Below, piece by piece: positions 22,530-34,647 of a stretch of DNA of 64,000 nucleotides; position 1 is the stretch's first letter, and each line of letters opens with the position of its first letter. This DNA is from Limonium bicolor (taxonomy: Eukaryota > Streptophyta > Magnoliopsida > Caryophyllales > Plumbaginaceae). A model generated the notes under the pieces. It was not told the origin of the DNA and did not search any database. It was given only the letters and a program-made list of their open reading frames with translations. Made by a program: the position numbers and the translations under genes. Location: the NCBI GenBank assembly GCA_023374045.1, contig CM041777.1, positions 463,355,827 to 463,419,826 of the forward strand, given 5' to 3'.

Positions 22530-22866
22530 AACGACCTATTTCGGCGGTTCCTAACAAAGAACCGCCGAAATAGACCCTCTGTAATAATAAAAAAAATAAA
22601 AAGACCTATTTTGGCGGTTCCTAACAAAGAACCGCCGAAATAGATGATTAAATTAAAAAAAATAGAAAAACCTATTTCGGCGGTTTCGTGTAAGGAACCG
22701 CCGAAATAGGTCTCTTTTATTTTTTTTATTATTAAATAGGGCCTATTTCGGCGGTTTATATCTAGGAACCGCCGAAATAGGTGCCTTCTTTTCAGACGGC
22801 ATACATCTCGGGCCCCTGTTTCGGCGGTTTTATCTACAACCGCCGAGATAGGGGCGCCGAAATAGA
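22530..22866. repeat. Right subterminal palindromes of CACTA G
   Basis: Five inverted pairs, mostly of the form CCTATTT(C/T)GGCGGTT...AACCGCCGAAATAG, with short A/T-rich spacers, mirror the left end. Confidence 0.9.
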
Positions 22867-23644
22867 CGTTTTTTGTACTAGTGCGGGACCTGATAAGGAT
22901 ACCTACCTCCCCTAATACACATGTGCCGGAACGATTCCAGATCCCTCACTCCCCCCAAGTTCTAGTTAATGGAAGTCTCAAAGTCAGTGTTTGTTAGTTA
23001 ACCTCTTTCGGTTACTAATAAAACAATATTAGGGAGTGTTCCTTATTCTCACATAATCCTTTACTAAGCATTGTTAGTAAGTTCCCAAGGTAAAGTTGTG
23101 TTAGTGCATCACAATCACACAACAAACATAATATTCCGATTGCATGCTTTATCTTGTTTAGTCGGCACACATAAACAAATAGCACACAAGCCGAGGGACA
23201 CCTCGTTAGCAAGCAGGCTACAAGAAAACCATACCGTACACCGTCGGTTGTTCGGTTGCTTACTGTAACACCCCAACTACAACAACATACTTAAACAATA
23301 CCTTGCAGCGGAAATCATAACTCACAACATAACTTAACTCCTTGGTGTTACACGCCGTTAGCCACCCACGTGGCTAACAAGGCTAACATACATACATTGT
23401 ACCGGTCTGATGGACTAAACTCCCGAGCAACTACACATTAATCCCGTACCATGTCTAACATTCATTGTACACTTACATTACAACTGTACCGAGTATTTGC
23501 CAACTAACGCCGATACAATTTCGGTCTTACTACACCTACAATACATCCACAGTTTACATGACTACCACATACAATTAACTACCCCATCCTACTCTCGAAC
23601 GGCTTCCGGTTCTTGTACCTGAAACAAGAAAGAGAAGAAAGGGT

Positions 23645-23675
23645 GGCCCCCCAGGGGGCTCAGCACCTTTGCTGG
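23645..23675 (-). repeat. Conserved double hairpin in 3' LTR of C
   Basis: GCCCCCCAGGGGGC stem next to CAGCACCTTTGCTG stem, 381 bases from the LTR edge. Confidence 0.75.
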
Positions 23676-25082
23676 TATGGTAATCCCGCAGCCCGCATGC
23701 TACCGGGCCACGCACAACTATTTGTCGTCTTAGCATGCGGTTGATTATATTTAAATCATGCATGAACATTATAAACACACAACATATAACACTCCCAAAT
23801 ATTGGACTCAATAACAGACCTTGCATTTATGCTTGACAGATCACTCGCTGAGTACTTCAACCCTAGAGTATTTCTCCTCTAATGGAGCTATTTCCTTAAT
23901 AGAAGACACTTACCCGCTATCGGGTTATCCTTAACGTCACTTGTTATAATTGGGATTCATATCCATGATCCACACATTTCACTTTTAACAACATGTAACA
24001 TCACATTGTAATTAACACTACAGTACATCAACAACACTTAACATAACGGGTACGGATCTCTTAGGAACCGTTCCAAACATAGCTAGTTAACTTGGAGCCT
24101 AGAGAATGAATACACCCTCATGATAAGCTCTTTACATCACTCATTACCGTCCTGTTAGTCGGACGAGTAACTTAACATAAGGAAGGATCGGATTTGGTGA
24201 TCCGAACTCAACATACATAATCCCCAAAAGACGTGAGTCAAGAGCCTTGGTTAAGCTCAGGGGTGATTGAAGACCAATGAAGGAAGACAACCAACAGAAT
24301 GAAAGTTGAAGAAACTGTATACAACAACCCAAACACCGCGCGACCGGAACGACCGGATTCCTCACTCCCCCCATAATATATATACACACAGATAAAGACT
24401 CCGCTGTGGAGCCTATCCCATCAATACACTAAGTAGTATCACAACTAAGTTAAACACACAACAACATATTCGTACATTTACACAACAACATTCACATCAT
24501 CACACAACTAACTTCACACATAGCCGTGGTTAGAACGTTCCCGTGGGTTGGGACGTTTATTCCGAATACCGATCTCTTATGTGACCCTAGAGTCGATTAG
24601 CTATAGTTTAACACATAGTTAAGGTTAAACGGTTTCGGAATTAATTACGCCACAATAATGAATTGCTATAAACTCATTTCATGCTTTATCTTGCAAGGTG
24701 GCAAACACACAGAAAAACACGTTGGCATACAAGCCGGTGTAATCCGGTAGGACACAGGTTGCAAGAAAACCATACCTGTCACCGAAGGTGCACCCTATTG
24801 TGCCATCACATGTTCCTCGAAATTCTTTGAACAACTGGTAACATTATAACTATCTTTAATTAACATCGGGGCAACATAATTATTTAACGACTAATGCGCC
24901 CTTGATTAGCCCCGTTCGGTAGTTTTATAACGTTATATTTGTACTACAACTTTCACCACTCAATTACCTTTAGAACTCACTTAATTTGTCCTTAACAACT
25001 TTATAACATCATCACATATTAATCCCAATGATTGGGTATCATTTCCTACCCTTAAATAAAATTTTTGGTCAAAATTACACTG

Positions 25083-25602
25083 TGTCCGAACTTGTGTCCG
25101 GACTTCAAAGTTCGGACACAGGTCGAAGCAAATTTTTAGAAAAAATTTTAACGCGTCCGGACTTGTGTCCGGACATCGAAGTTCGGACACAAGTCGAACA
25201 TAAATCTGAAAAAAAAATTTCAACGTGTCCGGACTTCGAAGTTCGGACAGAAGTCCGGACATCACCAGAACTCGAAAAAATTTATAACTTACGAGGCATG
25301 TCCGGACTTCCAAGTCCGGACGGAAGTTCGGACACGAGTCGACAGAAATCTGGGAAAAATTTTTTTAACGTGTCCGGACTTCGAAGTTCGGACAGAAGTC
25401 CGGACATCACCAGAACTCAAAAAAAAATTATAACTTACGAGGCATGTCCGGACTTCCAAGTCCGGACGGAAGTTCGGACACGAGTCGACAGAAATCTGGG
25501 AAAAATTTTTTCAACGTGTCCGGACATCACCAGAACTCAAAAAAAAATTATAACTTACGAGGCATGTCCGGACTTCCAAGTCCGGACGGAAGTTCGGACA
25601 CG
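25083..25602. repeat. TCCGGAC hairpin array in 3' LTR of C
   Basis: Tandem units of about 146 bases, each with two palindromic blocks (TCCGGACTTCCAAGTCCGGA; TCCGGACTTCGAAGTTCGGA) separated by A/T-rich spacers such as GGGAAAAATTTTTT. The third full unit is shortened by an internal deletion near 25518. Confidence 0.9.
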
Positions 25603-27305
25603 CCCAGAAATGCATTTTTACAGAGGCGTTTCAACACAGATTTTCACCCAAACTTAACACAATTTTGGCATGATCTCCCCATAGTTATTACATGTTTTCC
25701 CCCACATTATTTAGCCCTCAAAACACTTTGACAACAACGCAGTCAAAAACACCAATTTGTATACAAAACCCTCAATTTGACAACAACATCACAATGTGTA
25801 TAACCCTTAAGGTTTGGCACAACCACAACAAGTTTTTAAACACTGAATTTTCTCAGATATTAGCAACACCTGCATTTCACTCAACATTTATTTACACCAA
25901 AACAAAACACATTTTCAACATAACTTCAATCCACAATTTGGGTTCATTAATTCGTTTTCCCTTCCCAATTACTTAAACAATCTAAAACAAGGTTTAAGGT
26001 GAATTCCCTTACCTTAATTTCACAAGTCTCTCTAATTCTCCTCTTGCTCCTCATCTTCTCCAAAATCGGTTAGGAGGGCATGGAGTTTCCAACTCCATCC
26101 CAACATTCCAAGAACACAAAACATACACAATTAATTATCTAAACCCTTAGAAACTCAATTCAATCAAAGGGCTAGAATTAGGGTTTACCTCTTGAAGCTT
26201 TTAAGAGGGATTTTCTCCCTTGAATTAAGAAGGAAATTACTCCACCATTGAAGAGTCAATTTGGAGCTCAAGAACAAGAAGAAAAACAAGGTATCAAAAA
26301 TGGTGAAAAATTGATTACACCAAGAGATGAAGGAAAATGACTTTCTCTTGGAAATTTTTACCTTAGAAGAACGAGGAGACTCCAAGCTTCCTTTTGATGT
26401 CAATTTCTATTCAATGGGGAAAACCCATGGAGATGAAACCCATCCTTTTGAAAATTCCGAAAAGAGGGAAAGGTAGAGGAGGATGAGGAGAGTTCAAATA
26501 TGTGATTTGTTTTGTATTTGGAGCTTGGATTTGGCTAGAGCATGAGTAGGAAGATGAGAAGCCATGGAAGGAGAGGGAGAGCTTCACAATCGGCTGCAAC
26601 CAGGAGGGAGAAGAAAGAAATCGCAGAGAAGGAGGAAAGAGAGAAGAGAGAGAGGGAAAAGAAAATAAGGAAGGAGAGAGAGAATAAGGGGTATAAGTGC
26701 CCTTTGTCATTTTGCTCTCTCTTGACTTAATAATTTAGCTAACTGGTCATGTGTGGTGAGCTGTTTACATTAAAAAACCGCCCACTGTTATAAACACGCT
26801 GGAGCGTTTTCGTTTTTTAACAGAAACGCTCGTTTATTTACCGGTTTAGCACTATTCACTAACCGGGACCGTTTTCCGGAATTTTCTCATTCCCTTAATT
26901 TTAAAATGGATATTAATCTCCCAGTAATGTTTAAGATTGTTAACAATAATCAACTATTATTTTTACGGACGGTCATTTAACTGTTTAATCACGTTTTCGG
27001 ATTTTCTCGAAAAATGCGCTTTAAGACTCCGTTTCGTTTTAACGCATTGTTTGGATCCGTTTTCTTCCGGAATTTTTCCCACATGTTCTTAATGTGTAAT
27101 TAAGGTATAAAAATATATTTATAACCCTAATGAAGGTTATGTACCTCCTAAAATAATTAAATACGCGTTTTCACGTTTGTGCTTTTACGCATTTTCTTTT
27201 TTTTTTTTTCATTTGTTCACCAATGATCTTAAGGACTTAATTAGCCTTAGAAAATTATAATTACGTAATTAATTAACACATTAAGGTTTGGGGTATTTTA
27301 ATCTA

Positions 27306-27317
27306 CCCCCCTTAAAA
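27306..27317 (-). promoter_or_regulatory. Polypurine tract of element C
   Basis: Minus strand TTTTAAGGGGGG followed by TAGAT and the 3' LTR. The bases just upstream (27319-27338) form the inverted repeat GAACTTCG/CGAAGTTC. Confidence 0.75.
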
Positions 27318-27419
27318 GAACTTCGTCCTCGAAGTTCACACTTCCCTAGCGTCATTTGAATTAGAACACAGGGATTACTTGCTACATAAACTTCCACAAC
27401 AAACATACTTTACATCATG

Positions 27420-27735
27420 GCCTCGGACTTAATGGTCCGGGTACATATACACATCCATACATAACATAACATACTTACAGGGTAATCTCGGACTTGATGG
27501 TCCGGCTACCTTAACATCATTTGCACATACATAACAGCCCTTAGACTCTTAGGTCTGGGCAACATAACAACATTTGGACTCGTAGGTCCTGGTAACATAA
27601 CAACATTTGGACTCGTAGGTCCTGGTAACATAACATTCTTTAGACACTTAGGTCTTGATAACATAACAACCTTGGACACATAGGTCTAGGTAACATAACA
27701 CTTTCGGAACTTAGCCACTTTAGGACTCAAGGTCA
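27420..27735. repeat. Series of small dyads GGACT...GGTCC in LARD interior
   Basis: Eight related short dyads (CGGACTTAATGGTCCG, GGACTCGTAGGTCC, AGACACTTAGGTCT and variants) at intervals of about 27-65 bases, often followed by TGGTAACATAACA. The arms vary together in several copies (GGAC/GTCC versus AGAC/GTCT), keeping pairing. Confidence 0.65.
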
Positions 27736-28799
27736 AAATAATATTTATTACATATACCACACAACATGTCTTAGCATGTACATCAACCAGAAATTCCTCC
27801 TACATACACTGTGCTCCCGCAGAACTCGGTCGCGATGGACACATATTGTCCCCGTTCCCTTGGGAGATCAAAACATTCTCATACATTTTCAAAATATACT
27901 TCTCATGTCACCGGTCCGAAGACAAAGGCTCGTACGTCCTCAGCTCGTGCGCAAGTAATACGAAAATATTGTTTGTACGGTTAAGTAGAAGAGAATCCTC
28001 TATTCAAAATATCAATCGAAGTTTTGACAATACCAACTGAAAATTTGAAACTCAATTTAAAATTCTTTTGAAAACTCAATACAACTCCAAGTCCAATTTA
28101 TGCTCTTTGCATCTTTTCTTAGCGTGGTTATTTGTGACCACTTGTGGGGAGCTTCAAGAATCATCCAACCCTGATGTGATCAGCATCAGTGTTGAACTAT
28201 CCTTCCACTCCAATTTGTGTTCGGTTTCCCTTGATCGCATGCAAATCAAGTTCCACCTCCCACTTCAATTTCAAACAGCAACTAATTCAAACGTGTATCA
28301 TTTTCTATCTTTTAATCCTTCTAGTCATAAACATACATCTCCAAGGGATAGAACTCCGTCTATCAATCATCACTCAAATCCAACTTAATCCACGTTACCT
28401 AGGGAATTTAATTCTTACTAGGTTTTATATCGGTTTCATACCTCTTCATTAACCACCATACCGTATATATATACATACATTTATACATATTTTATCAAAA
28501 TATAATACACAATATTACATTTGGTATCATATGAACATATACTGTCGGGGTTTTAGTTCCCCGGGAGTTTTTCTACTCCCTTCACTTGTACCTCCACACA
28601 CATCCTTTAACACAATAAACATATTTATCACAACGGTATTCGCATCTTCTGTGCGTGATTACCCCAATTCAAACCATGAATGAATGTGTATGTTTATGTA
28701 ACACACACACCAATCATCAAAACAAATTATTTTGTGCTATGCACACCACAGTTCACGTACACTTGTACGGTAACAGACACTAAGTGGTTTTGCGCTCTA

Positions 28800-28813
28800 C
28801 CCCCCTTAAAAGG
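28800..28813 (-). promoter_or_regulatory. Second purine-tract-like word in LARD interior
   Basis: Minus strand CCTTTTAAGGGGGGTAGA repeats the 3' purine-tract context 1.5 kb further inside the element. It may be a central priming site or a duplication relic. Confidence 0.4.
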
Positions 28814-31800
28814 GATTACGCCCACGTAATCAATCACGTAATGACTGGTTTATAACGTTCTACCGTCGTGAAGTGTTTTATCTCCACGCGGTTTATTACA
28901 CGATATGTTCTGGTTAGAGGATCATAGCCATATTGGCGGTTTAGTCCCTAACCAAGAATTCTCACTAGAGTTTATTTTAGCTCTTAACTGGTTTCGATTC
29001 TGGCCCGTGAGGTTATAGGCGTTAATAATTAGCCATTCACTCATATTCACAACGTACATCCAACACTCGAATCGCTAGCTCACTAGTTTCTGCTGCGCGA
29101 CTCTTGATAATTTAGAGCTTAGTTTGCCCCATACATTATTCGTACTGTATTGTACATCCCCAATTATCACCTTTATCTTGGTAATAACGGTTTCTCAACC
29201 GACGCGTGGTATGTCTTACCGTGAGCGAATTCGGTGAGTTACAAACTTTCTATTCATTTCCATGATAGTTTACTGCATTCCACAATGGCTTACTTGATTT
29301 CTTCCGACTTATTGTCGGTTGAATTTGAGCTACTAGCTAATGAGTAGTACTCTTTCTGTTATCTCCAACACTTGAGGTATATTTCATACCGACATTTAAT
29401 AATCGTGTTACTGTAGTCACTTATGCCAACTAAGTACCCTTTGATTGGTACGACCGTGCTTATCTTATGCATCGGTTTTATCACATCATAAGTCTTGTTC
29501 TTCTATCACATTTAACATTTGCCACATTATTACTTAACCATACTTATGCAACGGTCGCTTACTGCGGTCCGTGCTTTCACTTATTGTATAACATTTACTT
29601 ACACTGCATCCGCTGTTTTATTAGCTTCCGCCCTTACACAGTGTTTCGCCACTTATTTGGCTGACTGCTGAACACGCTATTGTTTTTGAGTCTTTATGCT
29701 CTTTGAGCGTTGTTCATTACACATTTAGCATCCCACACCTATGGTGGTTGCTATTTGACCTTCTACTTGTCCGGTCTCCACAATTGGTACAAACACTTCT
29801 TTTCGATTTATTCCTACCCACACCATTCTTGGGTAATGACCACATGGTCAACCCTCAACATATTCCCTGAACTCTGTTCACATAACTACCGATGTTGCGG
29901 TCTCACAAATCAAGAGGTATCCCCACTCTTAAGGCAGTGGTTCGTTATCCGCTTTACTTACTTATATAACACAAACTTCTGTGATTAATAACATCTCCTT
30001 AACACCTTCTACTTGTGGCTTATAAGCCTTATTGCCTCGAGCTCTGCTCATTGTAGACTGTTCACATACATTTACTTCTCCGTATAACATTACATGGCTC
30101 ATTGCCTGGCATTGGGCTCCATGACAAGGCCGTAGTATCACGGTTCCTTTCATGGGATGCCCTTTCAAAGATGTCAGACTTCGTCCTGAAGACTTATGTT
30201 TGAACTGGGTGTTAGTTTCAACCCTTGCGTTTCTGTCACGTTATTCGTTCATTCAATCATTGTTGATCCAAACACCCTTTTAAGGATAGTTCCTGGGTGT
30301 TACTAGGTTATGCCATTACATCTGGTTTACACTTATGAGTACGTTTAATTAATTACATTGCCTTACTTCTTGGCTGTTTAATTATCCTCTCCAGTGAGAT
30401 TGTTATTCCTCTGATAATCTAAGTGATCATCCCGGGAATCTCATTCTGATCATTGCACATTAATATGTCCATAGTAGGCATCTGCCTCACTATATGTAGG
30501 CTGGGTACTTACTCCAGTTATTATGTTCATCCATCCAGATTCTTAAGTCATATTCCACGTCTTAACTTACTAACCAGTGCACTTCGCACTTGTTCACCTT
30601 TAAACATTTCCTTAATATAAACTTACTAATTCCTTTAGTCTTCCTTAACTTAACTGGGTTCCTTTATTTCAACCATTTGATGTAATCCATTACTCTTGTC
30701 TGACTTTTACTTCGGTCCGTAGTCTGGAGTCGACTACTTCCCGTGTTCCAGACTCCACTCGTATACATACGTGGGGTACCCTACTGATACATTGCTACTT
30801 GCCCGACTACCCCATAAGAAGGTTTGTCAGGCCCACAAGCTCCTATCGGAGTGCGGTCGTCCCACATTACTGTTGGTACACTCGTAGTGTCCGTCACACG
30901 CCTAGGTGAAGTATTCTGTTGTCAACTCCTCTTATATTATCCTGTGATAATATGCATTCCATGCTTCCCGAACTTAATCAAGGGAAATGTATCCACTGTT
31001 GTATTATTATGAACTCACTCCATTCCTCGGGTTGTTACCCTTGGGTTTACCGGTTTCCATCCGGTTATTTAAAGTACTGGGTAAAACTTACCTACCATGT
31101 GGCACTGAGGCCGGCGTAGGTCTCCTGGTTTGGTTTTAAGAAAAGAAGAATTGAAATTAAAATGGGTTGAAAGAAAATCTGGCTTTGAAAACGGTTTTGA
31201 AAATGAATTTAAGTTGAAAGAAAAATTCTCTTGGTCTCACAACGTTTCTTTGCCTTAACCAAGTCTAGCTTCTTGCTGACTGGTGTATTTCCAAGTACTG
31301 AGGTCAGGCTATTAAGCCCTTCCACGGTTATGATAACCCCACTTAACTTCATGGTACTTTACTAAGTACTAGTAATTGTTTAAAATTTTTCGTACAGCCT
31401 TGTTATAGCAGCACTTGCCATGGCAAGTGCGCCTTGCTAACTGGTTATCGGTTCAATACACACTGGTTGCGGTATTATTTTCATCCGCACTAACATCAAT
31501 GGCCTTGCTGGCCCTTGCTTGATCTTACAGTCTTAACAATAAATCTTCTGGGTACTTCTCACTGTCTTCACATGATAACCATTAACTAGGGTGTTTCCCA
31601 TTCTGGGAGACCCTTTTTACTTAGTATCGTATCCTCCTCGCACAACGTTGTAGTTCCTTAATCCGGTTGGCATACCGTTGGTGTATTAGTTAACATTGTA
31701 GTCCCGTAGACACTCGTCTCGGGTTCTACTACTTCACTTCTCCACTGTTGCACGGTTAATGCTTGCAAGCTGGTTGTCCTCGACTGCTTCGCATGTCGAC

Positions 31801-32192
31801 CCAGGGTGCTGGAAATTCCATTCCCTTATGCATAAGATGCTTCACTTTTCGCTACCTCATGCGGCAGCCATCATTAAAATGGAGACCGTCTTCGGGACTC
31901 ACACCTTCCGGGCTCTACCGTATGACAGGTTCTCCGTACTTATAAGGACATTTAATAACAGCCAGATCGGGTATTCCCGAGTAAGAGAGGATTTTCATCT
32001 CTCTGGCGTTCTTTTCCCAAGTTACAAATAGGGTTTGCGGAGGGCGGGATGGATACTGTAGGTATCCAGTACACACTGGTATTCCCTAACTACCGTACTT
32101 CTCACGCTATCACTCAACCCTTAACCCAAAGTACTAAACTCTTAACTCGGTACTTCCTAAGCTCGGTATTTCAGTCATCAGAGCGATACTTC

Positions 32193-32204
32193 GCTCTGAT
32201 ACCA
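32193..32204 (-). promoter_or_regulatory. Primer-binding site of element C (tRNA-iMet)
   Basis: Minus strand TGGTATCAGAGC, 5 bases from the LTR. Part of the site lies in a perfect 9-bp hairpin (TCAGAGCGA-TACT-TCGCTCTGA at 32178-32199). Confidence 0.9.
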
Positions 32205-32590
32205 CTTTTTGTAACACCCCAACTACAACAACATACTTAAACAATACCTTGCAGCGGAAATCATAACTCACAACATAACTTAACTCCTTGGTGTTACACG
32301 CCGTTAGCCACCCACGTGGCTAACAAGGCTAACATACATACATTGTACCGGTCTGATGGACTAAACTCCCGAGCAACTACACATTAATCCCGTACCATGT
32401 CTAACATTCATTGTACACTTACATTACAACTGTACCGAGTATTTGCCAACTAACGCCGATACAATTTCGGTCTTACTACACCTACAATACATCCACAGTT
32501 TACATGACTACCACATACAATTAACTACCCCGTCCTACTCTCGAACGGCTTCCGGTTCTTGTACCTGAAACAAGAAAGAGAAGAAAGGGT

Positions 32591-32621
32591 GGCCCCCCAG
32601 GGGGCTCAGCACCTTTGCTGG
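32591..32621 (-). repeat. Conserved double hairpin in 5' LTR of C
   Basis: Identical to 23645-23675. Confidence 0.75.
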
Positions 32622-34028
32622 TATGGTAATCCCGCAGCCCGCATGCTACCGGGCCACGCACAACTATTTGTCGTCTTAGCATGCGGTTGATTATATTTAA
32701 ATCATGCATGAACATTATAAACACACAACATATAACACTCCCAAATATTGGACTCAATAACAGACCTTGCATTTATGCTTGACAGATCACTCGCTGAGTA
32801 CTTCAACCCTAGAGTATTTCTCCTCTAATGGAGCTATTTCCTTAATAGACGACACTTACCCGCTATCGGGTTATCCTTAACGTCACTTGTTATAACTGGG
32901 ATTCATATCCATGATCCACACATTTCACTTTTAACAACATGTAACATCACATTGTAATTAACACTACAGTACATCAACAACACATAACATAACGGGTACG
33001 GATCTCTTAGGAACCGTCCCAAACATAGTTAGTTAACTTGGAGCCTAGAGAATGAATACACCCTCATGATAAGCTCTTTACATCACTCATTACCGTCCTG
33101 TTAGTCGGACGAGTAACTTAACATAAGGAAGGATCGGATTTGGTGATCCGAACTCAACATACATAATCCCCAAAAGACGTGAGTCAAGAGCCTTGGTTAA
33201 GCTCAGGGGTGATTGAAGACCAATGAAGGAAGACAACCAACAGAATGAAAGTTGAAGAAACTGTATACAACAACTCCCAAACACCGCGCGACCGGAACGA
33301 CCGGATTCCTCACTCCCCCCATAATATATATATACACACAGATAAAGACTCCGCTGTGGAGCCTATCCCATCAATACACTAAGTAGTATCACAACTAAGT
33401 TAAACACACAACAACATATTCGTACATTTACACAACAACATTCACATCATCACACAACTAACTTCACACATAGCCGTGGTTAGAACGTTCCCGTGGGTTG
33501 GGACGTTTATTCCGAATACCGATCTCTTATGTGACCCTAGAGTCGATTAGCTATAGTTTAACACATAGTTAAGGTTAAACGGTTTCGGAATTAATTACGC
33601 CACAATAATGAATTGCTATAAACTCATTTCATGCTTTATCTTGCAAGGTGGCAAACACACAGAAAAACACGTTGGCATACAAGCCGGTGTAATCCGGTAG
33701 GACACAGGTTGCAAGAAAACCATACCTGTCACCGAAGGTGCACCCTATTGTGCCATCACATGTTCCTCGAAATTCTTTGAACAACTGGTAACATTATAAC
33801 TATCTTTAATTAACATCGGGGCAACATAATTATTTAACGACTAATGCACCCTTGATTAGCCCCGTTCGGTAGTTTTATAACGTATTTGTACTACAACTTT
33901 CACCACTCAATTACCTTTAGAACTCACTTAATTTGTCCTTAACAACTTTATAACATCATCACATATTAATCCCAATGATTGGGTATCATTTCCTACCCTT
34001 AAATAAAATTTTTGGTCAAAATTACACT

Positions 34029-34647
34029 GTGTCCAAACTTGTGTCCGGACTTCAAAGTTCGGACACAGGTCGAAGCAAATTTTTAGAAAAATTTTTAACG
34101 CGTCCGGACTTGTGTCCGGACATCGAAGTTCGGACACAAGTCGAACATAAATCTGAGAAAATTTTTAAACGCGTCCGGACTTGTGTCCGGACATCGAAGT
34201 TCGGACACAAGTCGAACATAAATCTGAAAAAAAAATTTCAACGTGTCCGGACTTCGAAGTTCGGACAGAAGTCCGGACATCACCAGAACTCGAAAAAATT
34301 TATAACTTACGAGGCATGTCCGGACTTCCAAGTCCGGACGGAAGTTCGGACACGAGTCGACAGAAATCTGGGAAAAATTTTTTCAACGTGTCCGGACTTC
34401 GAAGTTTGGACAGAAGTCCGGACATCACCAGAACTCAAAAAAAAAATTATAACTTACGAGGCATGTCCGGACTTCCAAGTCCGGACGGAAGTTCGGACAC
34501 GAGTCGACAGAAATCTGGGAAAAATTTTTTCAACGTGTCCGGACTTCGAAGTTCGGACAGAAGTCCGGACATCACCAGAACTCAAAAAAAAATTATAACT
34601 TACGAGGCATGTCCGGACTTCCAAGTCCGGACGGAAGTTCGGACACG
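34029..34647. repeat. TCCGGAC hairpin array in 5' LTR of C (expanded)
   Basis: As in the 3' LTR, but with one extra proximal unit (GGACACAAGTCGAACATAAATCTGA occurs twice, against once) and without the deletion in the third distal unit. Confidence 0.9.

Larger units (their letters stand above)
19846..22883. mobile_element. Element G: non-autonomous CACTA transposon
   Basis: Termini CACTAGTAGAAAAAA and the inverted TTTTTTGTACTAGTG, flanked by the 3-bp duplication CGG (19843-19845, 22884-22886), give a 3,038-bp CACTA element. Both subterminal zones carry palindromes of the type CTATTTCGGCGGTTC...GAACCGCCGAAATAG. No transposase frame was found. The interior carries a minus-strand Ulp1-like protease gene. 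Inserted in solo LTR D. Confidence 0.92.
23264..27300 (-). repeat. 3' LTR of element C (4,037 bp)
   Basis: Nearly identical to 32210-36360. The internal edge reads GGGGTATTTTA instead of GGGGTATTTCA, a change of the usual TG end on the minus strand. It has fewer hairpin-array units than the other LTR. Confidence 0.9.
27301..32209 (-). other. Non-coding interior of LARD C
   Basis: About 4.9 kb between the LTRs. Longest frames are about 90 codons with no protein signature. It contains a series of short palindromes (27420-27735), a second purine-tract-like word (28800) and otherwise unique sequence. In LARDs the interior is thought to carry packaging and priming signals used by proteins supplied in trans. 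Confidence 0.75.

Noticed and set aside
25083..25602. Regular palindromic repeats resembling a CRISPR array
   Set aside because: Spacers are themselves repeated and A/T-rich, the unit is far too long, and the sequence is inside an LTR of a plant retrotransposon.
25028..25657. 209-codon plus-strand frame over the hairpin array (and 207 codons at 33975-34598)
   Set aside because: It is a by-product of tandem units of about 146-147 bases that lack stops; it runs antisense to the element, the frame changes between units and no protein family is seen.
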